Shown here: positions 1-8,640 of the stretch, piece by piece | Position numbering within the stretch: position 1 is the stretch's first letter | Layout of the letters: each line of letters opens with the position of its first letter | Source: Streptomyces sp. SKN60 | Lineage (GTDB): Bacteria > Actinomycetota > Actinomycetes > Streptomycetales > Streptomycetaceae | DNA: 64,000 nt | Assembly: GCF_026236535.1 (NCBI RefSeq) | Contig: NZ_JAHTMW010000016.1 | Location: 62,001 to 126,000, forward strand | Direction: 5' to 3' | Program-made: the position numbers and the translations under genes | The notes under the pieces: model-generated | Told to the model about the DNA's origin: nothing | The model's input: the letters and a program-made list of their open reading frames with translations, nothing else | Database searches by the model: none

Positions 1-270
1 GCCGGAGAGGCCGCCGCTGCCGTCGAGGTTGCGCAGCTCCGCGAGCGTGTAGGCGGAGGCGGGCACCGCGGTGGCGGAGTCCTTGGCGTCGGTGAGCGAC
101 TGGTCGCCCGTGGACTGCACGGGGTTGACCATGAAGATGCGGGCCTGGGGCCCGGCGGAGTGCGGGGCGGTGTCCGCGGCGGCGGCCGGTCCGGCCAATC
201 CCGCAGGGGCGATCAGCGCCACGGTGGCGGTGGCCGCGGCGATCAGGCCGCGGGATGTGCGGCGAGCCAT
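1..270 (-). CDS. Secreted protein, N-terminal 90 residues only
   Basis: The frame is open from an ATG at 270 to the left edge, so the C-terminus lies outside the window. The first ~32 residues form a signal peptide: MARRTSRG, then a hydrophobic stretch, then a cleavage-like AAAADTA. The mature part begins ARIFMVNPVQSTGDQSLTD. I have a weak recollection of such an NPVQ...LTD segment at the start of secreted streptomycete metallopeptidase-like proteins, but no catalytic residue is inside the window, so no function is assigned. It lies downstream of the GH6 gene on the same strand, separated by a strong hairpin, so it is probably transcribed separately. Confidence 0.75.
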   Translation of the reverse strand, partial: MARRTSRGLIAAATATVALIAPAGLAGPAAAADTAPHSAGPQARIFMVNPVQSTGDQSLTDAKDSATAVPASAYTLAELRNLDGSGGLSG

Positions 271-308
271 CAACGTCCTCCCGGTGTGGGATGCGAGGTG
301 AGGGTAGG

Positions 309-356
309 GGGGTGGTGCCGTCGTGCGGCCGTGATCATCGCGCACGGCACCACCCC
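309..356 (-). terminator. Hairpin terminator after the GH6 gene
   Basis: A perfect 13-bp inverted repeat (GGGGTGGTGCCGT at 309-321, ACGGCACCACCCC at 344-356) flanks a loop that can pair further (CGTGCG/CGCGC). It sits 56 nt past the stop codon of the GH6 cellulase on the minus strand and before the next gene. There is no T-run, which is usual for streptomycete terminators. Confidence 0.65.
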
Positions 357-411
357 GCGTCGAGGGCCTGAGGCGTACAGATCCGCCGCGGTGCGGGGCG
401 GCGGCGCGGGT

Positions 412-1719
412 TCAGGGCAGCAGCGCGGGCTCGGCGTCGCGGGCGAGCGCGTGGGCGAACTCCGGCCACCAGGCGCCGGCGGGCGGGTCGACCACTCCGT
501 ACACCGGGTCGGCGGGGCCGGTGGTGCCGCGGGTGCAGCTGCCGTCGGAGTCGCCGATGGTCTTCACGTACAGATAGGCGTCGACGAGCGGCTGACCGGT
601 GTCGGCGGTGGGGCGCGGGCCCATGCCGCGGCCGGGCGGGTTGCACCAGGTCTCGGGGTCGGGGTACGTGCCGGCGGCGGGCTTCCAGGGGCCCTTGCCG
701 TTGCGGCTGGTGTCGACGACGAAGTGGGCGAGTTCCGTGGTGGCGGGCAGGCCGACGGTCTGGTCGTACCAGGCGTCGGTCCAGTGCCAGGTGGTGGGGT
801 CGTCGGCGGAGACGGCGTTGCCGGGGCTGCCGTCGTTGGGCGCGGCGGCGGAGTAGTACTGGCCGGCGCACCAGTCGGTGTGGCCGCGGCCCCAGTCGGG
901 GCCCTGGGTCGCGAACCAGACGCACTTGGCCAGCCAGCCGCCGTAGCGGGTCTGGTGGTCGGTGGGCTGGAAGTTGGAGACGTTGAGCGCGAATCCGTCG
1001 GCGCGGTCGACGCCGGCGTCGATCAGCCGCTGGGCCATGTCGCCGACGGCGCGCCACTGGCTGTTGCCGGCGTCGAGGTAGACGAGGGTGCGGGGGTGTC
1101 GCTTGAGCGCGGTGACGGCGAAGCCGAGGTCGGCGAGGCGGGCCCTGGTCAGCTCGCCGGTGGGGTCGCCGGTGCCGGCGCAGTCCTTGGGGAGCGCGCC
1201 GAGTCCGTCGGGTTCGAGGAGGACGACGGCGGGGCCGTCGCCGATGCCGTCGGCGAGCGCGGTGACCCACTCCCGGTAGGCGGTGGAGGACGCGGCGCCG
1301 CCGCCGTCGTACAGGCCGCAGTCCCGGCCGGGCACGTTGTACGCGACGAGGACGGGCACCTGCCCGGCTGCGCCGGCGCGCGCGCCGAGCGCGGCGGCGT
1401 CCGTGCGCGCCCGCTCGGGCGTCCCGCCGGTGAACCAGGCCGCCTGCGGCAGGGCGGCGAGGCGGGTCATCCGGGCGGCGTCGTCCGTGTCCCCGGCCGC
1501 CGCGTCGGCGACGGCCTGCCGGGCGGCGCCGTTGTCGGGCTCCACATAGAACCGGGTCGTCGGCGTGAGGGTGGGCGCCACCGGCTCCTCGGCGCGCGCC
1601 GCCGGGCCGCCGGCCGCCCAGGCGGCGCAGACGGCGAGTGCCGTCACGAGTCCGGCGGTGCGCCGCCGCCGTCCCGGTCTCCGGTCCGTCTTCCGATCCG
1701 TCTTCCGATCCGTCTGCAT
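412..1719 (-). CDS. Secreted GH6 cellulase (endoglucanase/cellobiohydrolase)
   Basis: A 435-residue glycoside hydrolase family 6 protein that would cut beta-1,4-glucan outside the cell by inversion. It starts at ATG 1719 behind GGGAGG. The N-terminus MQTDRKTDRKTDRR is followed by a hydrophobic signal core ending ARAEE. GH6 signatures are clear: VPGRDCGLYDGGGA with the conserved Asp, VVLLEPDGLG with the second active-site Asp, LDAGNSQW, and a C-terminal region with CVWFATQGPDWGRG and LYVKTIGDSDG. The length is that of a catalytic domain alone; no cellulose-binding module is present, unlike the GH9 enzyme at 49.7 kb. I find no CebR-type palindrome in the 110 nt upstream, so its control may differ from that gene. 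Confidence 0.93.
   Translation of the reverse strand: MQTDRKTDRKTDRRPGRRRRTAGLVTALAVCAAWAAGGPAARAEEPVAPTLTPTTRFYVEPDNGAARQAVADAAAGDTDDAARMTRLAALPQAAWFTGGTPERARTDAAALGARAGAAGQVPVLVAYNVPGRDCGLYDGGGAASSTAYREWVTALADGIGDGPAVVLLEPDGLGALPKDCAGTGDPTGELTRARLADLGFAVTALKRHPRTLVYLDAGNSQWRAVGDMAQRLIDAGVDRADGFALNVSNFQPTDHQTRYGGWLAKCVWFATQGPDWGRGHTDWCAGQYYSAAAPNDGSPGNAVSADDPTTWHWTDAWYDQTVGLPATTELAHFVVDTSRNGKGPWKPAAGTYPDPETWCNPPGRGMGPRPTADTGQPLVDAYLYVKTIGDSDGSCTRGTTGPADPVYGVVDPPAGAWWPEFAHALARDAEPALLP
1685..1715. repeat. 12-bp tandem repeat encoding the (K)TDR N-terminus of the GH6 protein
   Basis: Two and a half copies of TCCGTCTTCCGA run in frame and encode the repeated Thr-Asp-Arg-Lys at the very start of the GH6 signal peptide. 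Such a repeat could expand or contract in 4-residue steps without breaking the frame, changing the charged n-region. Confidence 0.7.
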
Positions 1720-1829
1720 CTGGCCTCCCTCGGCCTCCCCCGACGCGGTCGCGAGCAGCCTAGGTGTTTTCGATCTTCGACGGTGGCGGAATGCGGGCCT
1801 CCTCCGGCGCGAGGGGGCGCGCGGGCTGC

Positions 1830-2765
1830 TCAGTCCTGCCGGCTGCTCTCGTCCCTCAGCCAGGTGTCGAAGTCGCGCGCCCTGATCGCCTTGCGCGCGC
1901 CCCTGCGCGCCGTGAGCGCCGCCGACAGGAAGACGAGCATCGCGGGGAGCAGGGTGGGGTCGGCGCGCAGCAGGGCGCGCAGGTCGCCGAGGCCGGTGCG
2001 GGCGGTGGGCGGCGGGGCCGGGGTGGTGGGGGCGGCAACGTCCGGAGTGGGGGATTCCGCCGACTCCCGCTGCCGCTCCTCCAGTTGCGCCGTCGAGGTG
2101 GCCGCGCGGATCCGGCGGCGGATCAGGTCGGGCCAGGTGCGCGGCGGGCGGACGACGACCCTGGCGGCCGGGACGACGGCGCGTTCGGCGGGCGCGAAGG
2201 CGAGGGACGCGGCGAGGTCGTCGGCCATCAGCGGCGGGAGCGCGGCGATACGGGCATGGCCCTCGCCGGTCATGGCGATCACCCCGCGCCCGAACAGCCC
2301 CTCGCGCACGGCGGGCAGCCGCTGCCAGACCCGGTAGTAGGCCCGCACCCGCCAGGAGCAGCCGTTCATCGGCAGCTCGCGCTCGGGCGCGGCGGCGAGC
2401 ACGGCGCCGGGGCCCGGGCCGGAGAGCGCGGCGGTCAGGGCGCGTACGTCGGCGGCGCCGAGTTCCACGTCGGCGTCCACGTACACCCGGGGGAAGCCCT
2501 GGGCGTGCCGGTCGCCGAGGCGCAGGGCCTCGTGCTTGGACGGGACGGGGGTCTCGACGACGCGGACTCCGGGGCCGCGGGCGGTGGCGACGGCGGCGGT
2601 GCCGTCCGTACAGCCGTTGGCCACGACGAGGATGTCGAACTCCCCCTCGCCGGCGCCGTCCAGAAGGCGGTCGAGCAGCCGGCCGAGGGTGCGTTCCTCG
2701 TTGTGCGCGGGGATCACGATGCTGGGCACGGGGACAGTATGACCAAGGAGTCCCACTCTTCCCAC
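1830..2765 (-). CDS. Glycosyltransferase family 2
   Basis: A GT-A fold inverting glycosyltransferase. VPSIVIPAHNEERTLGRLL gives the N-terminal beta strand and nucleotide site, VVANGCTDGT follows, and VYVDADVELG carries the DxD-like metal motif. A hydrophobic patch near the C-terminus (LLPAMLVFLSAAL) may bind the membrane. The start is uncertain: I prefer GTG at 2765 behind GAAGGA. GTG 2729 begins directly at the conserved domain, and the frame stays open to GTG 2801. The 2730-2800 stretch is markedly less GC-rich and holds two tandem copies of CCCACTCTT, so it may be leader rather than coding. The gene is divergent from the priming transferase and marks the left edge of the polysaccharide cluster. 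Confidence 0.85.
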   Translation of the reverse strand: MGRVGLLGHTVPVPSIVIPAHNEERTLGRLLDRLLDGAGEGEFDILVVANGCTDGTAAVATARGPGVRVVETPVPSKHEALRLGDRHAQGFPRVYVDADVELGAADVRALTAALSGPGPGAVLAAAPERELPMNGCSWRVRAYYRVWQRLPAVREGLFGRGVIAMTGEGHARIAALPPLMADDLAASLAFAPAERAVVPAARVVVRPPRTWPDLIRRRIRAATSTAQLEERQRESAESPTPDVAAPTTPAPPPTARTGLGDLRALLRADPTLLPAMLVFLSAALTARRGARKAIRARDFDTWLRDESSRQD

Positions 2766-3087
2766 TCTTACATTTCCTTCAACTATCGGTAGGAGTTTCA
2801 CACAACTCCTGGATGGCCTGCCCCAGTTGGTCTAGATTGAGCGCTGCCGGATCCGCTCGGTCGAAACAATCGTCCCGGGCGGATTCTGCGTCCTGTGCGG
2901 ACCCGGCCGTGGCTGGGGAGACTTGCGACCTCGGTCCGCACCGTTCAGTCAGGCGGAAGAGCCGCGCACCCTCGTCGACCGTCGCCGCCCTTCCCCTGCC
3001 CGTGAGTCGTGCGCTCGCCGGGCGAATCGGGGGGAAGTGGCGCGGGGGTTCAACGGGGTGCGCGCGAAGCGCCCTTGGGGGGAATGG
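2766..3087. promoter_or_regulatory. Divergent promoter region at the left end of the polysaccharide cluster
   Basis: A ~320-nt gap between two divergent genes. It contains the only clearly AT-rich segment nearby (about 2766-2850, with CATTTCCTTCAACTATCGG and TTGGTCTAGATTGAG). This is the likely site of outward promoters for the GT2 gene (minus) and the priming transferase (plus). I cannot define a confident -35/-10 pair or an operator. The rest, 2860-3087, is GC-rich leader ending in the GGGGGGAATGG ribosome-binding site of the next gene. Confidence 0.4.
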
Positions 3088-4563
3088 ATGACCGTCCTGC
3101 CGGTCACGCATGAGCGGCACCGTGTCGAATCCACACATGTCGACCTTCCTCTCCGCCCGTGGCGGCGGAGAAGACACCAGCTCGCGCTGCTCGCCGCGGA
3201 CTCCGCGGCGGCGGGCGTCGCCGCACTGTTCGTGCTGCGCGCGGGCGGTCACTGGCCGGCCGTGGCGGCGCTGCCACCGGCCTGGGCGGCGGTGCTGCAC
3301 GCCCACGGCGGTTACGCGCGGGGCCCGTTGGGCTCCGGAACCGAGGTGTACCGGCGGGTGCTGCGCGGCGCGCTCGTCCTTCCGGCGCTCGCGGCCGTCC
3401 TGGGCTTGGGCCTGGGCCGCGATCCGGACCTGATGTACGAGATGATCCTGGCCGCACCGGTGGCCGCGGGGCTCTCGCTGGGCGTCCGGTACGCCCTGCG
3501 GCGGCGGCTGCGCGGGCACTGGGCGCGCGGCCGGGGCCGTACCACCGCCGTCCTGGTCGGCCCGTCGGCCGGGGTGGCCGAGCTGCTCGCCGCCCTGCTC
3601 CGGGACCGGCTGCCGGGCGCGTCCCCGGGCTCCGTGCTCCAGGGCATGGACATCGCCGGGGTGTGCCTGACGGACCCGGTGAACGCCGCCGAGGTGGACC
3701 TCTTCGACGTGCAGGTCCTCGGCGGGGTCGACGAAGTGCCCGGCGCCATACGGATGTTCGGCGACGCGACGGCCGTCGTGGTGCTGCCGTCGGCGGAGAT
3801 CGACGCGCCGCTGCTCCGCCGGCTCGCGTGGAGCACGGCGGCCGCCGGGGGCGACTTCCTGATGGCCCCGGCCTTCGGCGACGTGGCCGCCTCGCGCCTG
3901 GAGGTGCGGCCGGTCGGCGGGGTGCCGCTGATCCACGTACGGGCGCCGCGCATGTCCCGGCTCTCCCGGCTCCCGAAGGAGCTGGCCGACCGGCTGGTGG
4001 CGGCGGTGCTGCTTCTGCTGCTTTCCCCGCTGATGTGCGGGGTGGCGCTCGCCGTACGACTCGGCAGCAAGGGTCCGGCGCTGTTCCGGCAGGTCCGGGT
4101 GGGGCTGCACGGCAAGCAGTTCACGATGCTGAAGTTCCGGACGATGCGGCCGGACGCGGAGGCCCGCCGGGCGGAGCTGGCGCACGCCAATCACAACAGC
4201 GACGGTCTGCTGTTCAAGGTGCGCGACGATCCGCGGGTGACCCGGATCGGGGCCACCTTGCGCCGCTACTCGCTCGACGAACTGCCGCAGCTGTTCAACG
4301 TGTTGAGCGGGCGCATGTCGTTGATCGGTCCGCGGCCGCCGCTGCCCGAGGAGGTCGCGGGCTACACCCACGAGGTGCGCCGCCGGCTGCTCGTGAAGCC
4401 CGGGCTCACCGGTCTGTGGCAGGTCAGCGGCCGCTCCGACCTGCCGTGGGAGGAGGCCGTCCGCCTCGACCTCGCGTACGTGGACAACTGGTCGCTCCGT
4501 CTGGACGCCGAGATCCTGCTGCGCACCGGCCCCGCCGTGGTCCGCGGCACCGGCGCCTACTGA
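3088..4563 (+). CDS. Polyprenyl-phosphate sugar-1-phosphate transferase (exopolysaccharide priming enzyme)
   Basis: A 491-residue WcaJ/WbaP-type enzyme that moves a sugar-1-phosphate from a nucleotide sugar to undecaprenyl phosphate and so starts repeat-unit assembly at the membrane. The start is ATG 3088 behind GGGGGGAATGG; the frame is open further upstream but with atypical composition. The N-terminal half has four hydrophobic helices (LALLAADSAAAGVAAL, ALVLPALAAVLGLGL and others) and a CoA-binding-like domain. The C-terminal catalytic domain shows KGPALFRQVRVGLHGKQFTMLKFRTM, DDPRVTRIGATLRRYSLDELPQLFNVLSG, MSLIGPRPPLP and VKPGLTGLWQVSGRSDLPWEE, the complete bacterial sugar transferase signature. 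It heads the plus-strand operon of sugar-modifying genes. Confidence 0.95.
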   Translation: MTVLPVTHERHRVESTHVDLPLRPWRRRRHQLALLAADSAAAGVAALFVLRAGGHWPAVAALPPAWAAVLHAHGGYARGPLGSGTEVYRRVLRGALVLPALAAVLGLGLGRDPDLMYEMILAAPVAAGLSLGVRYALRRRLRGHWARGRGRTTAVLVGPSAGVAELLAALLRDRLPGASPGSVLQGMDIAGVCLTDPVNAAEVDLFDVQVLGGVDEVPGAIRMFGDATAVVVLPSAEIDAPLLRRLAWSTAAAGGDFLMAPAFGDVAASRLEVRPVGGVPLIHVRAPRMSRLSRLPKELADRLVAAVLLLLLSPLMCGVALAVRLGSKGPALFRQVRVGLHGKQFTMLKFRTMRPDAEARRAELAHANHNSDGLLFKVRDDPRVTRIGATLRRYSLDELPQLFNVLSGRMSLIGPRPPLPEEVAGYTHEVRRRLLVKPGLTGLWQVSGRSDLPWEEAVRLDLAYVDNWSLRLDAEILLRTGPAVVRGTGAY

Positions 4564-4655
4564 CCCCCGCGCGCCCCGCCCGTATACCCGCCCTGAAGAC
4601 CGTCCCGAAGTCCCGCCACACCCCGATCCGCCCACCCTGTATGGAGGGGAACACG

Positions 4656-5798
4656 TTGAACGACGCCGACCGACCCGACGAGCGGCTGGGAGTCGCCGTC
4701 ATAGGCGCCGGCTACTGGGGGCCCAACCTGGTGCGCAACTTCCAGGCCAGCGACCGGTTCCGGCTGCGCTGGCTGTGCGACCTCGACGTCGCGCGCGCCG
4801 AGCGGGTCCTCGGCGGGTACTCCACGGTGCGGGCCACCGCCGACTACGCGGCGGTGCTCGCCGACCCGGAGGTCGCCGCGGTCGCCGTCGCCACCCCGGC
4901 CGGCACCCATCTGGACGTGGCGCTCGCCGCGCTGCGCGCCGGGAAGCACGTGCTCGTCGAGAAGCCGCTGGCCACCACCTACGCCGACGGGGCGCGCCTG
5001 GTCGCGGAGGCCGAGGAGCGCGGGCTGACCCTGATGTGCGACCACACGTACTGCTACACCCCGGCCGTGGCGAAGATCCGCGAGCTGGTGCACGAGGGCG
5101 CGCTCGGCGAGATCCACTACGTGGACTCGGTGCGGATCAACCTCGGCCTGGTGCAGAAGGACATCGACGTGCTGTGGGACCTGGCCCCGCACGACCTGTC
5201 GATCCTGGACTTCATCCTGCCCGAGCACGTGGAGCCGGTGGCGGTCGCCGCGCACGGCGCGGACCCGATCGGCGCGGGCCGGGACTGCATCACGTACCTC
5301 ACGCTGCAGCTCAACACCGGGGCCATCGCGCATGTGCACGTGAACTGGCTGTCGCCCACCAAGGTGCGCACCACCATGGTCGGCGGCGCCAAGCGCACCC
5401 TGGTCTGGGACGACATGAACCCGGCGCAGCGGGTGGCGGTCTTCGACCGGGGCGTCGACCTTGCGACGCCGCAGGACCTGGGCGCGGACGAGCGCCGGGA
5501 GGCGCTGATCTCGTACCGCAGCGGCGACATGGTCGCGCCGGCGCTGGGCGAGAAGGAGGCGCTGCGCGGCATGGTCGACGAGTTCGCGGCGGCGATCACC
5601 GAGGGCCGGGCGCCGCTGACCGACGGGCGGGCGGGCCTCAGGGTCCTGGACATTCTGGAGGCGGCCTCGCGGAGCCTGGAGTTCCGCGGTGCGGTCGTCG
5701 GTCTGCGGACCGGGGGTGACCGGGCACTGCCCGCACCGCCGACACCGCGGAACGGGTCTGCGAAGAACGTGAACGAAGCGGCGGGAGAACGGCGTTGA
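4656..5798 (+). CDS. Gfo/Idh/MocA oxidoreductase (WlbA-like candidate sugar 3-oxidase)
   Basis: A 380-residue NAD(P)-dependent sugar oxidoreductase. The start is TTG 4656 with GGAGGGG six nt upstream; ATG 4641 is possible but lacks a site. The N-terminus LGVAVIGAGYWGPNLVRNF is the Rossmann fold, VEKPLATTYADG carries the catalytic-type EKP lysine, and CDHTYCYTPAV begins the substrate domain. The stop overlaps the next start (TTGA). WlbA/WbpB relatives oxidise C3 of UDP-N-acetylglucosaminuronic acid. That role is inferred from partners elsewhere in the cluster: DegT aminotransferase 8640, WlbB-like acetyltransferase 14481, dehydrogenase 25067 and 2-epimerase 23946. Confidence 0.88.
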   Translation: MNDADRPDERLGVAVIGAGYWGPNLVRNFQASDRFRLRWLCDLDVARAERVLGGYSTVRATADYAAVLADPEVAAVAVATPAGTHLDVALAALRAGKHVLVEKPLATTYADGARLVAEAEERGLTLMCDHTYCYTPAVAKIRELVHEGALGEIHYVDSVRINLGLVQKDIDVLWDLAPHDLSILDFILPEHVEPVAVAAHGADPIGAGRDCITYLTLQLNTGAIAHVHVNWLSPTKVRTTMVGGAKRTLVWDDMNPAQRVAVFDRGVDLATPQDLGADERREALISYRSGDMVAPALGEKEALRGMVDEFAAAITEGRAPLTDGRAGLRVLDILEAASRSLEFRGAVVGLRTGGDRALPAPPTPRNGSAKNVNEAAGERR

Positions 5799-7927
5799 GC
5801 GACTTCGAGGGCAAGCGGATCCTGGTCACCGGCGGTGCCGGGACGATCGGCTCGCATGTGACGGACCTGCTGGTCGAGGGGGGTGCGCGCGAGGTGGTCG
5901 TGCTCGACAACTTCGTGCGCGGCCGGCGGGCCAATCTGGCCCGGGCGATGGCGAGCGGCCGGGTCGAGCTGGTCGAGGGCGACATCCGGGACGCGGCGAC
6001 GGTGCGCCGGGTGACCGGGGGCGCCGACCTCGTGTACCACCTGGCGGCGATCCGGATCACCCAGTGCGCGGAGGAGCCGCGGCTCGCCAACGAGGTGATG
6101 GTCGACGGCACGTTCAACGTCCTGGAGGCCGCGGCGGCGGCCGGGGTGGGCAAGGTGATCGCCTCGTCCTCGGCCTCCGTCTACGGCCTCGCCGAGTCGT
6201 TCCCGACGACCGAACGCCATCACCCGTACAACAACGACACCTTCTACGGGGCGGCGAAGGCCTTCAACGAGGGCATGCTGCGCAGCTTCCACGCGATGTA
6301 CGGCCTGGACTACGTGGCCCTTCGCTACTTCAACGTGTACGGGCCGCGGATGGACATCCACGGCCTGTACACCGAGGTGCTGATCCGCTGGATGGAGCGG
6401 ATCGAGGCGGGCGAGCCGCCGCTGATCCTCGGCGACGGCACCCAGACGATGGACTTCGTGGACGTCCGCGACATCGCGCGCGCCAACATCCTCGCCGCGC
6501 GGCCCGAGTTGACCAACAAGGTGTTCAACGTGGCCTCGGCGACGGAGACCTCGCTGCGGGAGCTCGCCGACGCGCTGCTCGACGTGATGGGCTCCGACCT
6601 GGAGCCGGTGCACGGCCCGGCGCGCGCGGTCAACGGAGTGACCCGGCGGCTCGCGGACACCACGCTGGCCGAGGAGCGGCTCGGCTTCAAGGCCGAGATC
6701 GATCTGCGGACGGGCCTGAAGGACCTGGTCGACTGGTGGCGGGCCGAGAAGGGCGCGACCGCCACGGACGCCGACCGGGCGGCCGCGCAGCCGGTGAAGA
6801 TCCCGGTGATGGTGCCGTGGCTGGGCGAGGAGGAGGCGACGGCCGCCGCCGACGCCGTGCGCTCCGGCTGGGTCGCGCAGGGGCCGCGGGTCGCCGCCTT
6901 CGAGCAGGCCTTCGCCGAGCGGGTGGGCGCCGCGCACGGCGTGGCGGTCAGCTCCTGCACCACCGCCCTGCACCTGGCGCTCGTGGCGCTCGGCCTGGGC
7001 CCCGGGGACGAGGTGATCGTCCCCTCGCTGTCCTTCATCGCCACCGCCAACGCCGTACGGTACGTGGGCGCCGAACCGGTCTTCGCCGATGTCGACCTGG
7101 CCACCGGCAACCTCACGGCGGCGACCGTGGACGCGGTCCGCACCACGCGTACCAGGGCGGTGCTCGTCGTCCACCAGGCCGGGGTGCCGGCCGACGTCAC
7201 GGAGCTCCGGGCGGCCTGCGAGGGCTGGGGGCTGCCGCTGGTCGAGGACGCGGCCTGCGCGATCGGCTCGACCGTCGACGGCGGGTCCGTCGGCCGGGGC
7301 GCGCTGCTCGCCGCCTGGTCGTTCCATCCGCGCAAGCTGCTCACCACCGGCGAGGGCGGCATGGTCACCACCGACGACGCCGAGTGGGCGGCGCGGCTGC
7401 GGCGGCTGCGCGAGCACGGCATGAACGTGTCGGCGGCCGACCGGCACGCCAGCGGCAAGCCCGTCCTGGAGAGCTATCTGGAGACGGGCTTCAACTACCG
7501 GATGACCGACATCCAGGCGGCCGTCGGCCTCGCCCAGCTGGAGAAGCTGGACGCGCTGGTCGCCCGGCGCCGGGAACTCGCCGCCCGTTACACGGAGTTG
7601 CTCGCGGACGTGCCGGGTCTGCGGCCGGTGCGGGACCCGGAGCACGGGACGGGGAACTTCCAGTCGTACTGGGTGCTGCTCGACACCCGCTTCCCGGTCG
7701 GCCGCGACGAACTCCTCGCCCGGCTCGCCGAGTCGGGGATCTCGGCGCGGCGCGGCATCATGGCGAGCCATCTCGAACCGGCCTACGCCGGGCACCCGGC
7801 CGGGCCGCTGCCGGTCACCGAGCGGATCAGCCGCGATTCGCTGATCCTGCCGCTGTTCCACACGATGACCGAGGAGCAGCAGGACCGGGTGGTCGCGGCG
7901 CTGCGGGAAGCGGCGGCGGGTCGGTGA
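5795..7927 (+). CDS. Fusion of an extended-SDR epimerase/dehydratase and a DegT/DnrJ/EryC1 aminotransferase
   Basis: One continuous 710-residue frame encodes two normally separate nucleotide-sugar enzymes. Residues ~1-325 are an extended SDR: ILVTGGAGTIGSH binds NAD, SSSASVYG follows, and FYGAAK supplies Tyr151 and Lys155. Residues ~338-710 are a PLP aminotransferase: VSSCTTALHLALVALGLGPGDEV, VEDAACAIGS, and SFHPRKLLTTGEGG with the Schiff-base Lys514. The start is TTG 5795, overlapping the previous stop, behind GGGAGAAC; the stop overlaps the next GTG. With the NeuD-like acetyltransferase that follows, it could make an N-acetylated amino sugar by ketone formation, transamination and acetylation. 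Substrate and position are not readable from sequence. Confidence 0.92.
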   Translation: MSDFEGKRILVTGGAGTIGSHVTDLLVEGGAREVVVLDNFVRGRRANLARAMASGRVELVEGDIRDAATVRRVTGGADLVYHLAAIRITQCAEEPRLANEVMVDGTFNVLEAAAAAGVGKVIASSSASVYGLAESFPTTERHHPYNNDTFYGAAKAFNEGMLRSFHAMYGLDYVALRYFNVYGPRMDIHGLYTEVLIRWMERIEAGEPPLILGDGTQTMDFVDVRDIARANILAARPELTNKVFNVASATETSLRELADALLDVMGSDLEPVHGPARAVNGVTRRLADTTLAEERLGFKAEIDLRTGLKDLVDWWRAEKGATATDADRAAAQPVKIPVMVPWLGEEEATAAADAVRSGWVAQGPRVAAFEQAFAERVGAAHGVAVSSCTTALHLALVALGLGPGDEVIVPSLSFIATANAVRYVGAEPVFADVDLATGNLTAATVDAVRTTRTRAVLVVHQAGVPADVTELRAACEGWGLPLVEDAACAIGSTVDGGSVGRGALLAAWSFHPRKLLTTGEGGMVTTDDAEWAARLRRLREHGMNVSAADRHASGKPVLESYLETGFNYRMTDIQAAVGLAQLEKLDALVARRRELAARYTELLADVPGLRPVRDPEHGTGNFQSYWVLLDTRFPVGRDELLARLAESGISARRGIMASHLEPAYAGHPAGPLPVTERISRDSLILPLFHTMTEEQQDRVVAALREAAAGR

Positions 7928-8640
7928 CCGCACGGCTCGTGATCATCGGTGCGGGCGGGTTCGCGCGGGAGACCGCGCAGGCCGCCCGCGCCGCCGGCCT
8001 GCCGCTCGCGGGTCATCTGGACGACGATCCGGCGCTGCACGGCGCCGAGGTGGACGGGGTGCCGGTGCTCGGCGGCACCGGGCTCGTGCCCGAGCTCCCG
8101 GACGCCTCGTTCGTGGTGTGCGTGGGCAGCCCCCGCGACTACGCCTCCCGGGCCCGGATCGTCGCCCGCCTCGGCCTGCCCGAGGAGCGCTACACCACGG
8201 TGGTGCACCCGACCGCCGCCGTCTCGGCGAGTTCGGTGCTCGGCGCCGGCACGGTGCTGCTCGCGCACACCGTCCTGACCGCCGCGGTGACGGTGGGCCG
8301 GCATGTGGCGGTGATGCCGCAGACCGTGCTCACCCATGACGACGTGCTCGGCGACTTCGCCACCCTCGCCTCGGGCGTACGGCTCGGTGGCACCGTCCGG
8401 GTCGGCACCGGCGCCTATCTCGGGGCGGGCGCGATGGTCCGCGAGGGCACCGGTGTCGGCGCCTGGTCGCTGGTCGGCATGGGCTCCGTGGTCCTCGCCG
8501 ACGTGCCGCCCGGCGAGGTGTGGGCGGGCTCGCCCGCCCGCCGCCTGCGCACCGCGCCGCCGCCCGCGCTCGAACAGCTCGCGGCTCACGACGACGTCGC
8601 CGCCGCCCCACCCGTACCGGCTCGAGGAGCGAACCGCTGA
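7924..8640 (+). CDS. NeuD/PglD-like sugar O- or N-acetyltransferase
   Basis: A 238-residue protein starting at GTG 7924, overlapping the previous stop by 4 nt. It has the two-part build of the family: an N-terminal Rossmann-like domain (LVIIGAGGFARETAQAARAAG, with LAGHLDDDP and VPVLGG), then left-handed beta-helix hexapeptide repeats (VVHPTAAVSASSVLGAGTVL through AYLGAGAMVREGTGVGAW) ending VWAGSPARRLR. PglD-type enzymes acetylate the 4-amino group of UDP-4-amino sugars. Its position after the SDR-aminotransferase fusion suggests it acetylates that enzyme's product. NeuD-type acetylation of a sugar hydroxyl is the alternative. Confidence 0.88.
   Translation: MTARLVIIGAGGFARETAQAARAAGLPLAGHLDDDPALHGAEVDGVPVLGGTGLVPELPDASFVVCVGSPRDYASRARIVARLGLPEERYTTVVHPTAAVSASSVLGAGTVLLAHTVLTAAVTVGRHVAVMPQTVLTHDDVLGDFATLASGVRLGGTVRVGTGAYLGAGAMVREGTGVGAWSLVGMGSVVLADVPPGEVWAGSPARRLRTAPPPALEQLAAHDDVAAAPPVPARGANR

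Noticed and set aside
160..2337. A 725-codon plus-strand frame opposite the GH6 and GT2 genes
   Set aside because: It is antisense to two well-supported genes; its composition is Gly/Val/Ala/Arg with no domain. Long antisense frames are expected at this GC content.
5117..7933. A 938-codon minus-strand frame opposite the SDR-aminotransferase fusion
   Set aside because: The plus strand carries both enzyme signatures; the antisense product is His/Arg/Gly low complexity.
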